A DNA stretch of 64,000 bases from Streptomyces ochraceiscleroticus (lineage in GTDB: Bacteria; Actinomycetota; Actinomycetes; Streptomycetales; Streptomycetaceae): NCBI RefSeq assembly GCF_000720485.1, contig NZ_JOAX01000008.1, positions 124,001 to 188,000 on the forward strand. The letters run 5' to 3'. Position 1 is the first letter of the stretch. Each line of letters starts with the position of its first letter. Made by a program: the position numbers and the translations under genes. Shown here piece by piece: positions 41,861 through 53,602 of the stretch. The notes under the pieces are model-generated. The model saw only the letters and a list, made by a program, of their open reading frames with translations. It was not told the origin of the DNA and did not search any database.

Positions 41861-43297
41861 TCAGGCCGCTTCGCGCAGTTCGCGGGCCTCGGTCTCGCTG
41901 GCCACCGCGGGCTTGGAGCCCGGCAGCGGGCGGCCGGCGCTCTCGGCCATCTTCCACACCGCGAGACCGCCGATGACGCCGGCGGCCATCATGTAGTACG
42001 CGGGCATCATCTTGTCGCCGGTCGCGCTGATCAGGGCCGTCACGACCAGCGGGGTCGTGCCGCCGAAGAGCGAGACGGAGATGTTGAAGCCGATCGAGAG
42101 GGAGCCGTAGCGGACCTTCGTCGGGAAGAGCGCGGGCAGCGTGGACGGCATCGTCGAGGTGAAGCAGACCAGCAGCAGGCCGAGCGCGGCCATGCCCAGG
42201 CCGATCGCGGCCAGCGAGCCCTGGCGGATCAGCAGCAGCGCCGGGATGGAGAGGACGAAGAAGCCGATGCAGCCGGCGGCGATGACCGGGCGGCGGCCGA
42301 AGCGGTCGGAGAGCCGGCCCGCGAACGGCTGGACGCACATCATCAGGGCCATCACGGCCAGGACGACCAGCAGGCCGTGCGTCTCGTCGTACTTCAGCTC
42401 CGAGGTCAGGTAGCTGGGCATGTACGACAGCAGCATGTAGTCCGTGACGTTGAAGACCAGGACCAGGCCGATGCAGAGCAGCATCGCGCGCCACTGGCCG
42501 AAGACCATCTCGCGGATGCCGGTCTTCTTCTCGGCGGCACGGCGCTCCTTCTCCTGCTCCGCCGCCTCCTTCTCCATCTCCGCGAAGGCCGGGGTCTCCT
42601 CCAGGCGCATCCGCAGGTACAGGCCGATGATGCCCATCGGGCCCGCGATCAGGAACGGGATCCGCCAGCCCCAGGAGAGCAGGTCGTCATGGCTGAGCAG
42701 CGCGGTCATCAGGGTGACCAGGCCGGCGCCGCCGATGTAGCCGGCCAGCGTGCCGAACTCCAGCCAGCTCCCGAGGAAGCCGCGCTTCTTGTCGGGCGAG
42801 TACTCGGCGATGAAGGTGGAGGCGCCGCCGTACTCACCGCCGGTGGAGAAGCCCTGCACCAGGCGGGCGATCAGCAGCAGTACCGGGGCCCAGACGCCGA
42901 TGGCGGCGTACGAGGGGATCAGGCCGATCGCGAAGGTGCCGATCGCCATCATGATCATGGTGATCGCGAGGACCTTCTGGCGTCCGATACGGTCGCCGAG
43001 CGGACCGAAGACCATGCCGCCGATGGGGCGCACGAGGAAGGCCGCGGCGAACGCTCCGAACGTCGACAGCAACTGCGCGGTCGGGTTCCCGGAAGGGAAG
43101 AACACCTGCCCGAGGGTGACCGCGATGTAGCTGTAGACGCCGAAGTCGAACCACTCCATCGCGTTACCGAGCGCGGCGGCCGAGACGGCCCGTTTCGCCA
43201 TGGCCGGGTCGACGACCGTGGCACCGTGCACCGAAGTGCTGGACGGACTTTTCGTACGGGCACGGGGGCCGGGTGCGACGGAAGTGTGCGTCGGCAC
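41861..43297 (-). CDS. MHS-family MFS transporter (ProP-like metabolite/H+ symporter)
   Basis: A ~478-residue 12-helix importer. ALGNAMEWFDFGVYSYIAVTLGQVFF is the MHS opening; RPIGGMVFGPLGDRIGRQKVL the helix 2-3 motif; LVQGFSTGGEYGGASTFIAEYSPDKKRG the signature of helix 4-5. A helical Glu/Lys loop lies mid-protein and RLSDRFGRRPVI in the second half. Substrates in this family include proline, betaine and dicarboxylates. The start is uncertain: GTG 43297 (MPTHTSVAP) with an upstream purine stretch was taken, but the frame is open to 43396. The 370 bp upstream contain only the hairpin at 43550 and presumed promoter. Confidence 0.9.
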   Translation of the reverse strand: MPTHTSVAPGPRARTKSPSSTSVHGATVVDPAMAKRAVSAAALGNAMEWFDFGVYSYIAVTLGQVFFPSGNPTAQLLSTFGAFAAAFLVRPIGGMVFGPLGDRIGRQKVLAITMIMMAIGTFAIGLIPSYAAIGVWAPVLLLIARLVQGFSTGGEYGGASTFIAEYSPDKKRGFLGSWLEFGTLAGYIGGAGLVTLMTALLSHDDLLSWGWRIPFLIAGPMGIIGLYLRMRLEETPAFAEMEKEAAEQEKERRAAEKKTGIREMVFGQWRAMLLCIGLVLVFNVTDYMLLSYMPSYLTSELKYDETHGLLVVLAVMALMMCVQPFAGRLSDRFGRRPVIAAGCIGFFVLSIPALLLIRQGSLAAIGLGMAALGLLLVCFTSTMPSTLPALFPTKVRYGSLSIGFNISVSLFGGTTPLVVTALISATGDKMMPAYYMMAAGVIGGLAVWKMAESAGRPLPGSKPAVASETEARELREAA

Positions 43298-43549
43298 GTG
43301 TTCGCTCGCCTGCGCTCTCTGGGACGACTGCAAAACATTCGCCCGCCGGGCCACCGACGGGCGAACAACGACCATAGGGGCAGAACGGATCGTCACGGAG
43401 TGTGCACGGTTGCATAAGGGAATCGACTAAAACCGCCGCATTGCAGGGGCGACCTCGCCGTCAAACCGGACATCGCGAAAGTATGCCTGTGATCCTTGTC
43501 GCTGCGATCCGGCGGAACTGGGGCCCGTAAGTGTGGCCTGGCGCACGTG

Positions 43550-43583
43550 GACGGCGCGGTACTCCGGGGAGTACCGCGCCGTC
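43550..43583. terminator. 15-bp perfect hairpin between the secreted-protein gene and the MHS gene
   Basis: GACGGCGCGGTACTC (43550-43564) pairs perfectly with 43569-43583 around CGGG. It lies 87 nt beyond the stop of the minus-strand gene at 43670 and before the MHS promoter. Confidence 0.75.
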
Positions 43584-43669
43584 GGATCGTCGCCCGTCCA
43601 GCATCCGCCCGGCGGCCGTGCCGCGCCACTCGGACGGATGCGGGCCGGCCGGTCAGCAGGTCACGGATG

Positions 43670-44854
<1,185 letters not shown>

Positions 44855-44864
<10 letters not shown>

Positions 44865-45475
44865 TCCTTCTTGCCCTTGCTGATCTTCATGCTCAGGCCG
44901 GAGAGCTTGAAGGTGCCCGCGTTGGTCGCCCACGCGGTCTGCTTCAGATCGGTGATGTGCACGTCATCGGCCTGCTGGGAGAAGGCGTCCTGCATGCCCT
45001 GCGCGTCGGCCGGCCCCTTGTCCAGCGTCGAGGCGTCGCGGCCGATCTCGATGTTGTGGAAGGCCGCGTTGCCGGAGAGCTGGGTGGCGTCCACGTAGAG
45101 GTTCTCGGCCTCGACGGGCTTGCCGCCTGTGCCTGCGGTCAGATTGAGCGAGATGTTGCCCAGTACGGGCAGCTTGGTGACCACCGACTGGCAGAGGTTG
45201 TTCAGTTCCGCCTTCTTGATGGCGGTCACCGCGACCGGCAGCAGCTCGCCGCGGGCGTTCGCGTCCACGCCGCCGTACTGGGCGAAGCCGTCCCCGTCGA
45301 GGCTGCTCGCCGAGACCTTGAACTGCTGGCCCGATACGGCGAAGGACGCCGCCAGCGCCCCGTTGGCCAGGGCGATGGCCAGGGCCGCCGTGCCCGCGAA
45401 GGCCGGGACGGCGAGCACGGCGAACTTCCGCGCGCTGACGCGTCCCGTGACCGGTCTGCCGTGTGCGTCTTTCAT
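44855..45475 (-). CDS. DUF6230 family exported protein
   Basis: A 206-residue protein with an N-terminal membrane/signal segment (FAVLAVPAFAGTAALAIALANGALA) and an extracellular domain FAVSGQQFKVSASSLDGDGFAQYGG...NNLCQSVV...KKECF, where two Cys could pair. LVPVAVTAIKKAEL-like and NLYVDATQL segments are characteristic of the family. ATG 45475 has AAGGGGATATATGCC upstream. It is first of a three-gene run with DUF6114 and the secreted protein. Upstream, CGGTAACACC is repeated twice (about 45582-45602). Confidence 0.88.
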
Positions 45476-45700
45476 GGCATATATCCCCTTCGATGCGTGC
45501 GTGATCGATGAGTGGGGGGAGAGAAGAACGAGGCGCGTGGGGAGGAAGGCGGTCGCGGCGGGTCAGGCCGCGAGCCTGGTGTTACCGCCGGTGTTACCGG
45601 CGAGTTGAGTTGAATGTAAGTGCGCCAGTAAGCGTTGGCAAGGTTGCGCGGCAGACGGTTTTCCGCCAAAAGGCAGCATCAATGAGCACCGGAAGAAAAA

Positions 45701-45731
45701 GCGGTGGCCACCGGGCTCCGGTGGCCACCGC
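45701..45731 (-). terminator. Rho-independent terminator of the cyp125-like gene
   Basis: A 12-bp perfect stem GCGGTGGCCACC/GGTGGCCACCGC (45701-45712 with 45720-45731), followed on the minus strand by TTTTTCTTCC. It lies 45 nt beyond the P450 stop. The true U-tract is uncommon in this window. Confidence 0.9.
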
Positions 45732-45775
45732 CCTTACAGGGGAAGGGAGTTGCTTGTACCGACAGGGCGCGGGAG

Positions 45776-47008
45776 TCACCCGTAACTGACCCGCAGCTCC
45801 TTGACGCCGTTCAGCCATGCCGAGCGCAGCCGCCGCGGGTCACCGGTCAGCGCGATGTCCGGCAGGGCGTCGGCGATGGCGCGGAAGATCAGGTCGATCT
45901 CCAGGACCGCGAGGGACTTGCCGAGGCAGAAGTGCGGGCCGCCGCCACCGAAGCCCAGGTGCGGATTGGGGTCGCGGGTGATGTCGAAGACCTCCGGCCG
46001 GTCGAACACCTCGGGGTCGTTGTTGGCCGACGCGTAGAAGATGCCGACCCGCTGGCCCTCCTTGATGTCCGCGCCGCCCAGCTCGGTGTCCTGGGTGGCG
46101 GTGCGCTGGAAGGAGACCACCGGGGTCGCCCAGCGCACGATCTCCTCGGCGGTGGTCGACGGCCGCTCCCTCTTGTACAGCTCCCACTGCTCGGGATGGG
46201 TGAGGAAGGCGTGCATGCCGTGGGTGATGGCGTTGCGGGTGGTCTCATTGCCGGCCACGGCCAGCAGCAGCACGAAGAAGCCGAACTCGTCGCTGCCGAG
46301 ATTGCCCTCGTCCTCCGCCGCGACCAGTTGGCTGACGATGTCCTTCGCCGGGCACTCCTTGCGCGCCGCCGCGAGGTTCATCGCGTACGAGATCAGCTCC
46401 ATCGCCGCGTTGGTGCCGACCTCTTCGGTGATCGCCAGCTCGGGATCGTCGTACGCGATCATCTTGTTCGACCAGTCGAAGATGCGGGAGCGGTCCTCCT
46501 GGGGAATGCCGATCAGCTCGGCGATGGCCTGGAGCGGCAGCTCGCAGGCGATGTCGGTGACGAAGTCGCCGCGGCCGCCCTTCTTCGCCTCCGCGACGAT
46601 CCGGGTGGCGCGCTCGCGCAGCGCGTCCTCCAGGGCGCGGATGGAGCGGGGGGTGAAGCCGCGCTGGACGATCTGCCGGACCCGGGTGTGCTCGGGCGGG
46701 TCCATGTTCAGCATGATCAGCTTCTGGACGTCGATCTGGTCGCGGGTCATCGACTCGTTGAAGCGGATGATCGAGGTATTGCGGTTCGCCGAGAAGACGT
46801 CCGGCCGGGTGGAGACCTCCTTGACGTCCGCGTGCCGGGTCACCACCCAGTAGCCGTCGTCCTCGAAGCCCGCGATGTTGTGCGGCTGGGCGTTCCACCA
46901 CACGGGCGCGGTCCGCCGCAGCCGGGCGAATTCGGGGAGGGGCACGCGTTCCTCGTAGACGTCGGGATCGGTGAAGTCGAACCCGTCGGGCAGCGCGGGG
47001 CAGGGCAT
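45776..47008 (-). CDS. cyp125: Cytochrome P450, CYP125-like (steroid C27-hydroxylase family)
   Basis: A 410-residue soluble P450. The start LPDGFDFTDPDVYEERVPLPEFARLR and WWNAQPHN match mycobacterial CYP125 closely from memory; further matches are VQKLIMLNMDPPEHTRVRQIV, GFFVLLLAVAGNETTRNAITHGM (I-helix), EEIVRWATPV (ExxR) and FGGGGPHFCLGKSLA (heme Cys). CYP125 oxidises the cholesterol side-chain terminal methyl. It is divergent from a FadA5-like thiolase, as in Mycobacterium, with KstR-like boxes between. A ferredoxin gene is 11 kb away. ATG 47008 (MPCPALPDGF). Confidence 0.93.
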   Translation of the reverse strand: MPCPALPDGFDFTDPDVYEERVPLPEFARLRRTAPVWWNAQPHNIAGFEDDGYWVVTRHADVKEVSTRPDVFSANRNTSIIRFNESMTRDQIDVQKLIMLNMDPPEHTRVRQIVQRGFTPRSIRALEDALRERATRIVAEAKKGGRGDFVTDIACELPLQAIAELIGIPQEDRSRIFDWSNKMIAYDDPELAITEEVGTNAAMELISYAMNLAAARKECPAKDIVSQLVAAEDEGNLGSDEFGFFVLLLAVAGNETTRNAITHGMHAFLTHPEQWELYKRERPSTTAEEIVRWATPVVSFQRTATQDTELGGADIKEGQRVGIFYASANNDPEVFDRPEVFDITRDPNPHLGFGGGGPHFCLGKSLAVLEIDLIFRAIADALPDIALTGDPRRLRSAWLNGVKELRVSYG

Positions 47009-47110
47009 CGGCGACTCCAGGTCCGGGTTGGGTCCGGCTTGCCTGCTTATTCTGATGGGCTCACCGGCTCACGAGCTCGTCCTGACGAGCCATCAGAATC
47101 TGCCGCGAAG

Positions 47111-48452
<1,342 letters not shown>

Positions 48453-48546
48453 CGATCGGCCGGCGGCTGTGCCGTCGGCGCCCCGCGCTCGCGGCCCGGC
48501 GGCCATTGTCAGTGGCGCTGTCAGTGGCGCCTGTCACACTCCTGGC

Positions 48547-49134
48547 ATGACGACAGAACCGACGGGTTCGGCAGACCCGACAGGACCACCGAAGATCCCC
48601 ACGGACAACATGCCGCCGGTCTGGGCGGGGGAGGAGGAGCGCCCGGCCCCGCCCCTCGTCGGTGACGAGCGCGAGATCCTCACCTCGTTCCTCGACTGGC
48701 ATCGCAGGACCTTCGAGCTGAAGTGCACCGGGCTGCCGCCCGAGCGCCTCTCCGACAAGAGCGTCCCGCCGTCCGGGCTGAGCCTGCACGGCCTGATCCG
48801 GCACCTCGCCGGCGTCGAGCACTGGTGGCTGCGCGTGCAGTTCGCGGGCGAGCGGGACGACTTCCCGTACTACTCCGACGACCATCCCGACCAGGACTTC
48901 GAGATGCTCGAGGGGGATGTCGAGGAAGAGCTGGCGTTCTGGCGCGCCGAGTGCGCGCACTCCCGCAAGCTCGTCGCCGCCGCGCCCTCGCTGGACGCGA
49001 CGGGCACCCATGCGGCGAGCGGACAGCCGGTCTCGCTCCGCCGCATCCTGGTGCACCTCATCGCCGAGTACGCCCGGCACAACGGCCACGCGGACCTGCT
49101 GCGCGAACGCCTCGACGGCGCGACCGGGGTCTAG
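48547..49134 (+). CDS. DinB/DUF664 family protein
   Basis: A 195-residue protein with a disordered 35-residue N-terminus and a DinB four-helix bundle. HLAGVEHWWLR holds the first metal His region, and RILVHLIAEYARHNGHADLLRERL has the H-x3-H pair (HNGHAD) typical of mycothiol-dependent or metal-binding DinB proteins. ATG 48547 begins MTTEPTGSAD; no strong SD. The gene follows fadA5 by 94 bp. Probable metal-dependent thiol transferase, substrate unknown. Confidence 0.88.
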   Translation: MTTEPTGSADPTGPPKIPTDNMPPVWAGEEERPAPPLVGDEREILTSFLDWHRRTFELKCTGLPPERLSDKSVPPSGLSLHGLIRHLAGVEHWWLRVQFAGERDDFPYYSDDHPDQDFEMLEGDVEEELAFWRAECAHSRKLVAAAPSLDATGTHAASGQPVSLRRILVHLIAEYARHNGHADLLRERLDGATGV

Positions 49135-49194
49135 GACCCGGGTCGCGCCGTCGGAGGGAAAAGGGGGAAGCGGTTCAGGGGGAGCCGCTCGTGC

Positions 49195-49641
49195 TCAGTA
49201 CCAGTTGTGGGACTGCCAGAAGGACCAGGCGCCGCAGGGGCTGCCATAGCGCTCGTTCATGTAGTTCAGGCCCCACTTGACCTGGGTGGCGGGGTTGGTC
49301 TTCCAGTCCGTGCCGGCCGAGGCCATCTTCGAGCCGGGCAGCGCCTGGACGAGGCCGTACGCGCCGGAGGAGGCGTTGGTGGCCTGCGGGTTCCAGCCGC
49401 TCTCGCGCTCCACGATGTTGCTGAAGCACTGGAACTGCCGCGCGTCCGGGATCTGCTGGTGCGCCGCGGCCTGCGCCTCGCTCGCGCCCGCCCGCTCGGC
49501 GGCCTGCGCCGGGGTCGTGGCGAAGGCGGCCGTGGCGGCGCCGAGCGCCACGGCACCGACGGCGGCGGCGCCTGCGACCCGCTTGCGGGAGACGGTGGGG
49601 GAAGCGGTGCGGCCGGCGGGCGAGGACACGGGGGACAGCAC
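49195..49641 (-). CDS. Secreted transglycosylase-like protein (SLT-type/Rpf-like small domain)
   Basis: A 148-residue preprotein: Tat/Sec-type N-terminus SRKRVAGAAAVGAVALGAATAAFATTPAQA-A, then a short lysozyme-like domain FSNIVERESGWNPQATNASSGAYGLVQALPGSKM with catalytic Glu in ERESGW and a conserved WGLNYMNERYGSPCGAWSFWQSHNWY end. This is the short actinobacterial SLT form, which would cut peptidoglycan. Start GTG 49641. Upstream 228 bp to the ECF operon show no riboswitch I could support. Confidence 0.9.
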   Translation of the reverse strand: MLSPVSSPAGRTASPTVSRKRVAGAAAVGAVALGAATAAFATTPAQAAERAGASEAQAAAHQQIPDARQFQCFSNIVERESGWNPQATNASSGAYGLVQALPGSKMASAGTDWKTNPATQVKWGLNYMNERYGSPCGAWSFWQSHNWY

Positions 49642-49869
49642 GGAGGAAAGACCTTCCGACGGGGTACGGGGGAGGCGTCGCCGGGCGCGGTGAGGTTTGC
49701 GGACCCGGCGACCACTTCACCGTGGGAGATGGCTCGGGGTGCGGGCAAGCACCGTTGTTACGTAGCTGCCTCGTACCCGGCTGTGGGAACAGGGCCGGAA
49801 GCCGGGGCCGGGCCCGCGCCGGCTCCTGCTACCGGGCCTCGTATGTGACCAAGGTCCTTGTGCGGGGCT

Positions 49870-50781
49870 TCACAAGGGGAGCCCGCCCCGGCCGCCGTTC
49901 TCCGGAGCCGGAGCCGGCGCCGGCTCCGGCGACGTAGCCGTCGGGGCCGGGGCGAAGGCCACCGGGGCGTCGAAGGCCGCGCGGCGGGTGGCGCGACGGA
50001 GGGCCTTCAGGACGGTGGGGCCGACGGTGAGGGTGAGGACGATCGTGATCAGGGCGCGGGGGAGGTCCCAGCCGAGGGAGGTGGCCAGGCAGTAAGCGAG
50101 GAAGCGGGCGAGGTTGTCGGGGAGCGGGTCGCCCGGGACGAAGGAGACGCCGGAGGCGAGGCCCGCGATGTACGGCCAGCCCTGGAGGTTCATGACCAGG
50201 CCGTAGAGGAGGGAGGAGAGCGTGCCGTAGACCGCCAGCAGCAGCATCTCGCGGCGGCCGCGGAGCCGGTCGGGCCCCGGGAGCAGGCCCGCGCCCATCG
50301 ACACCCAGCCCATCGACAGCATCTGGAACGGCATCCAGGGGCCGACACCGCCGGTGAGCAGGGCGGAGGCGAACATCGAGACCGCGCCGAGCACGAAGCC
50401 GAAGCCGGGGCCCAGGACCCGGCCGGACAGGACCATCAGGAAGAACATCGGCTCGATACCGGCCGTGCCCGCGCCGAGAGGGCGCAGCGCCGCGCCGGCC
50501 GCGGCGAGTACGCCGAGCATCGCGATGGCCTTGGCATCCAGGCCGACGTCGGCGATGGTCGCCACGACCACGGCGAGGAGGAGGGGGAGCAGGGCGGCGA
50601 AGAGCCAGGGGGCGTCCTTGGAGTGCGCGAGGCCGGACGCCGAGTCGGCCAGCAGGGGCCAGCCGAAGGCCATCACGCCGACGGCCGAGACCAGCACGAG
50701 CGCGGCCACCGACCGCGGCCCGAGCCGGACGGCCCGCACCCGCCTGCCCGTCCATGGGCTCATGCAGTGTGCCCTGGTCAT
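49870..50781 (-). CDS. ECF transporter S component (substrate-binding membrane protein)
   Basis: A 303-residue protein with about six helices. It starts as ATGA overlapping the ATPase stop (or MSPWTGRRVRAV at 50763). VMAFGWPLLADSASG, FAALLPLLLAVVVATIADVGLDAKAIAMLGVLAAAGAALRPLG, EPMFFLMVLSGRVLGPGFGFVLGAVSMFASALLTGGVGPWMPFQML and YCLATSLGWDLPRALITIVLTLTVGPTVLKAL fit the large S-component type with GLDAKxIAMLGxLAA. It would bind substrate and join the EcfT/ATPase module of the same operon. The cobalamin riboswitch suggests B12, a precursor or cobalt. Confidence 0.87.
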   Translation of the reverse strand: MTRAHCMSPWTGRRVRAVRLGPRSVAALVLVSAVGVMAFGWPLLADSASGLAHSKDAPWLFAALLPLLLAVVVATIADVGLDAKAIAMLGVLAAAGAALRPLGAGTAGIEPMFFLMVLSGRVLGPGFGFVLGAVSMFASALLTGGVGPWMPFQMLSMGWVSMGAGLLPGPDRLRGRREMLLLAVYGTLSSLLYGLVMNLQGWPYIAGLASGVSFVPGDPLPDNLARFLAYCLATSLGWDLPRALITIVLTLTVGPTVLKALRRATRRAAFDAPVAFAPAPTATSPEPAPAPAPENGGRGGLPL

Positions 50782-52424
50782 GCCGTGTGCTCCAGCTCGG
50801 CCAGGGCGTGGGTGACCTGAGGGACGGTGAGCCAGGGGAGCGGCGCGAGGACTTTGGCGACCTGCGGGGCGAAGGCCGGGGAGGCGACCACGACCTCGGC
50901 GGTCGGGCCGTCCGCGACGATCTCGCCGTCGGCGAGGATGACGACGCGGTGGGCGAGCTCCGCGGCCAGTTCGACGTCGTGGGTGGCGAGGACGATCGCG
51001 TGGCCCTCGGCGGCGAGGCCGCGCAACACCTCCACCAGGCGGGCCTTGGCCGCGTAGTCCAGGCCGCGGGTCGGCTCGTCGAGGAGGAGCAGCGGCGGCC
51101 GCGCGGTGAGGACCACGGCGAGCGCGAGGGCGAGGCGCTGGCCCTCGGAGAGGTCGCGCGGGTGGGTGCCGTCCGGGACGTCCGGCAGCAGCCGGGTGAC
51201 CAGCGCCCGGCAACTGCCCGGCGCCGCGCCCGCGTCGGCGTCCGCCGCCGCGCACTCGGCGCCGACGGTGTCCGCGTACAGCAGGTCGCGCGGCTCCTGC
51301 GGTACGAGCCCGACCCGGCGCAGCAGGTCGCGCGGCCCGGTGCGGTGCGGCACCGCGCCGCTCACCCGTACCGAGCCGGCGGCCGGCTCGTGCATTCCGA
51401 CCAGCGTGTTCAGCAGCGTGGATTTGCCCGCGCCGTTGCGGCCCATCAGGGCCACGGTCTCGCCGGGGCGTACGGCCAGGCCGACGCGGTGCAGCGCGTC
51501 GATGCGGCCGCGGCGTACGGAGAGGCCGGTGGCCTCGGCGACCGGAGCGGCGGCTTCCCCGGGAGCGGGCGGCGCGCCGGCCGCGGCGTCCGGTGCGGCC
51601 GGGGACCGCCCCGCCAGCCGCTCGCGCAGCGCACCGGCCTTGCGGCGGGCGTCCCGTACGGTCAGCGGCAGTGGCGACCAGCCCGCCGCGCGGCCGAGGG
51701 CGACGACCGGCGGGTGGACCGGGGAGATGGCCATGATCTCGGCGGGCTCGCCGATGACGGGCGCGGCGCCGGGCGCCGGCAGCAGGATGACCTGGTCCGC
51801 GTACTGGACGACGCGTTCCAGCCGGTGCTCGGCCAGCAGGACCGTCGTGCCGAGGTCGTGGACCAGGCGCTGGAGCATGGCCAGTACCTCTTCGGCGGCG
51901 GCCGGGTCCAGCGCGGAGGTCGGCTCGTCCAGGACGAGGACCTTGGGGTGCGTGGTGAGGACGGACCCGATGGCGACGCGCTGCTGCTGGCCGCCGGAGA
52001 GGGTGGTGATGGCGCGGTCGCGGAGGCCCGCGAGGCCGAGGAGGTCGAGGGTCTCCTCGACGCGGCGGCGCATCACGTCGGGGGCGAGGCCGAGCGATTC
52101 CATGCCGTACGCCAGCTCGTCCTCGACGGTGTCGGTGACGAAGTGGGAGAGCGGGTCCTGGCCCACCGTGCCGACCACGTCGGCCAGTTCGCGCGGCCGG
52201 TGGGTGCGGGTGTCGCGGCCGTCGACGGTGACCCGGCCGTGCAGGGTGCCGCCGGTGAAGTGCGGTACCAGGCCGGAGATGGCGTTCAGCACGGTCGACT
52301 TGCCGACGCCGGACGGGCCGACCAGCAGGCAGAGTTCGCCCTCGGGGACGGTCAGGTCGACCCCTTGGACGGCGGGCGCGCCGGCGTCCCCGTAGGTGAC
52401 CGACACCTGCTCGAACCGGATCAC
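50778..52424 (-). CDS. ECF transporter ATPase with two fused ATP-binding domains
   Basis: A 548-residue protein carrying two nucleotide-binding domains (EcfA/EcfA' fused). Domain 1 has Walker A GPSGVGKST, signature LSGGQQQRVAIG and Walker B VLVLDEPTSALD. Domain 2 has GRNGAGKST, LSEGQRLALALA and LLLLDEPTRGLD. The signature of domain 2 is LSEGQ rather than LSGGQ. GTG 52424 (after AAGGAGAGG) overlaps the EcfT stop as GTGA. It energises substrate uptake by the S component and EcfT. Confidence 0.94.
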   Translation of the reverse strand: MIRFEQVSVTYGDAGAPAVQGVDLTVPEGELCLLVGPSGVGKSTVLNAISGLVPHFTGGTLHGRVTVDGRDTRTHRPRELADVVGTVGQDPLSHFVTDTVEDELAYGMESLGLAPDVMRRRVEETLDLLGLAGLRDRAITTLSGGQQQRVAIGSVLTTHPKVLVLDEPTSALDPAAAEEVLAMLQRLVHDLGTTVLLAEHRLERVVQYADQVILLPAPGAAPVIGEPAEIMAISPVHPPVVALGRAAGWSPLPLTVRDARRKAGALRERLAGRSPAAPDAAAGAPPAPGEAAAPVAEATGLSVRRGRIDALHRVGLAVRPGETVALMGRNGAGKSTLLNTLVGMHEPAAGSVRVSGAVPHRTGPRDLLRRVGLVPQEPRDLLYADTVGAECAAADADAGAAPGSCRALVTRLLPDVPDGTHPRDLSEGQRLALALAVVLTARPPLLLLDEPTRGLDYAAKARLVEVLRGLAAEGHAIVLATHDVELAAELAHRVVILADGEIVADGPTAEVVVASPAFAPQVAKVLAPLPWLTVPQVTHALAELEHTA

Positions 52425-53602
52425 GTCGTCCTCTCCTTCGGGTTCTTCGTACGCCGCTCGGCGGTTGCCGCCGGGGCACTCGCCGGTACTGGAGCGACGA
52501 ACGCCGGCACCAGCCCGATCAGCACCGAGAGCGCGGGCCAGAGCGGGAGCTCCGGTGCCGTCAGCGGTACGGCCGGCGGGTGCAGGGCCGCGGGCGCGTA
52601 CGAGCCCGCCCAGATCATCAGTGCCGCCACCGCCACGCCGGAGCCCGCGACCAGCCAGGCGCGCGGGCCCCAGCGGTCGGGCCGGTAGCGGGTGCGGACC
52701 GAGCGGCGGCCGCCCAGCCACAGCCCGGCGAGCGCCGCGGCGAGTCCGGCGGCCAGCACCGGCAGCCCGTACCCGGCGCCCTGGGCCGCGAGCAGTCCGT
52801 ACGTACCGGCGCAGATGCCGAGGAGGCCGCCGAGCGTGAGGGCCGTGGTGGTGTGGCGGACGGCGCGCGGCACCTGCGCGGTGCGCCCGTACCCGCGGGC
52901 GTCCATCGCCGCGGCGAGCGCCACCGAACGCTCCAACGCGCCTTCCAGCACCGGCAGTCCGACCTGGAGCAGCGCCTTGACGCCGCAGTCGGGGCGGCCG
53001 CGCAGCCGGCGTGCGGCGCGCAGCCGCTGGACGTCCGCGACCAGGTTCGGGGCGAAGGTCATCGCCACGACGACGGCCACGCCCGCTTCGTAGAGCGCGC
53101 CCGGCAGGGACTTCAGCAGGCGGGCCGGGTTGGCGAGCGCGTTGGCGGCGCCCACGCAGATCAGCAGCGTGGCCAGCTTCAGCCCGTCGTACAGCGCGAA
53201 GAGCATGCCCTCGGCGGTGACCCGGCCGCCGATCCGCACGCCACGAGCCCAGTCGGGCAGCGGCACTTCGGGGAGCGTGACCAGGATGTGCGTACCGGGG
53301 ACGGGCGAGCCGAGCACGAAGGCGAAGACCAGCCGGATGGCGAGCACGACCAGACCGAGCTTGACGAACGCACCGTAGGAACGGGCCCAGGGCGCGTCCG
53401 AGCGGCGGGCCGCGACGACGTATCCGGCGACGCCGATGAGCAGGCCGAGGAGGAGCGGGTTGGTGGTACGGGACGCGGCCGTCGCCAGGCCCAGCGCCCA
53501 CAGCCACCACGCGCCGGCGTGCAGCGCGCGCCCCCGCGTGGCGAGGGGAGCACGCAGCCGGGCGGGGGCGCCCAGCCGGTCAGGGGCGCGGGTGCCGGTC
53601 AT
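52421..53602 (-). CDS. ECF transporter transmembrane component EcfT (CbiQ family)
   Basis: A 393-residue EcfT. TNPLLLGLLIGVAGYVVAARR opens the fold. RLRAARRLRGRPDCGVKALLQVGLPVLEGALERSVALAAAMDARGYGR contains the two coupling helices that contact the ATPase, with AMDARGYG typical. A longer C-terminal half has further helices. ATG 53602 overlaps the stop of the upstream gene as ATGA, so translation of the operon is fully coupled. Confidence 0.93.
   Translation of the reverse strand: MTGTRAPDRLGAPARLRAPLATRGRALHAGAWWLWALGLATAASRTTNPLLLGLLIGVAGYVVAARRSDAPWARSYGAFVKLGLVVLAIRLVFAFVLGSPVPGTHILVTLPEVPLPDWARGVRIGGRVTAEGMLFALYDGLKLATLLICVGAANALANPARLLKSLPGALYEAGVAVVVAMTFAPNLVADVQRLRAARRLRGRPDCGVKALLQVGLPVLEGALERSVALAAAMDARGYGRTAQVPRAVRHTTTALTLGGLLGICAGTYGLLAAQGAGYGLPVLAAGLAAALAGLWLGGRRSVRTRYRPDRWGPRAWLVAGSGVAVAALMIWAGSYAPAALHPPAVPLTAPELPLWPALSVLIGLVPAFVAPVPASAPAATAERRTKNPKERTT

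Noticed and set aside
49642..49869. c-di-AMP (ydaO-type) riboswitch upstream of the transglycosylase-like gene
   Set aside because: Such riboswitches often precede wall hydrolases in Streptomyces, and CAGCTACGTAAC looked suggestive, but the conserved GGGGGACCCA and CCCGAA.CCGUCAGCUAAC order is absent.
50754..52688. 644-codon plus-strand frame opposite the ECF ATPase
   Set aside because: Antisense of a protein with clear Walker motifs; no own signals.
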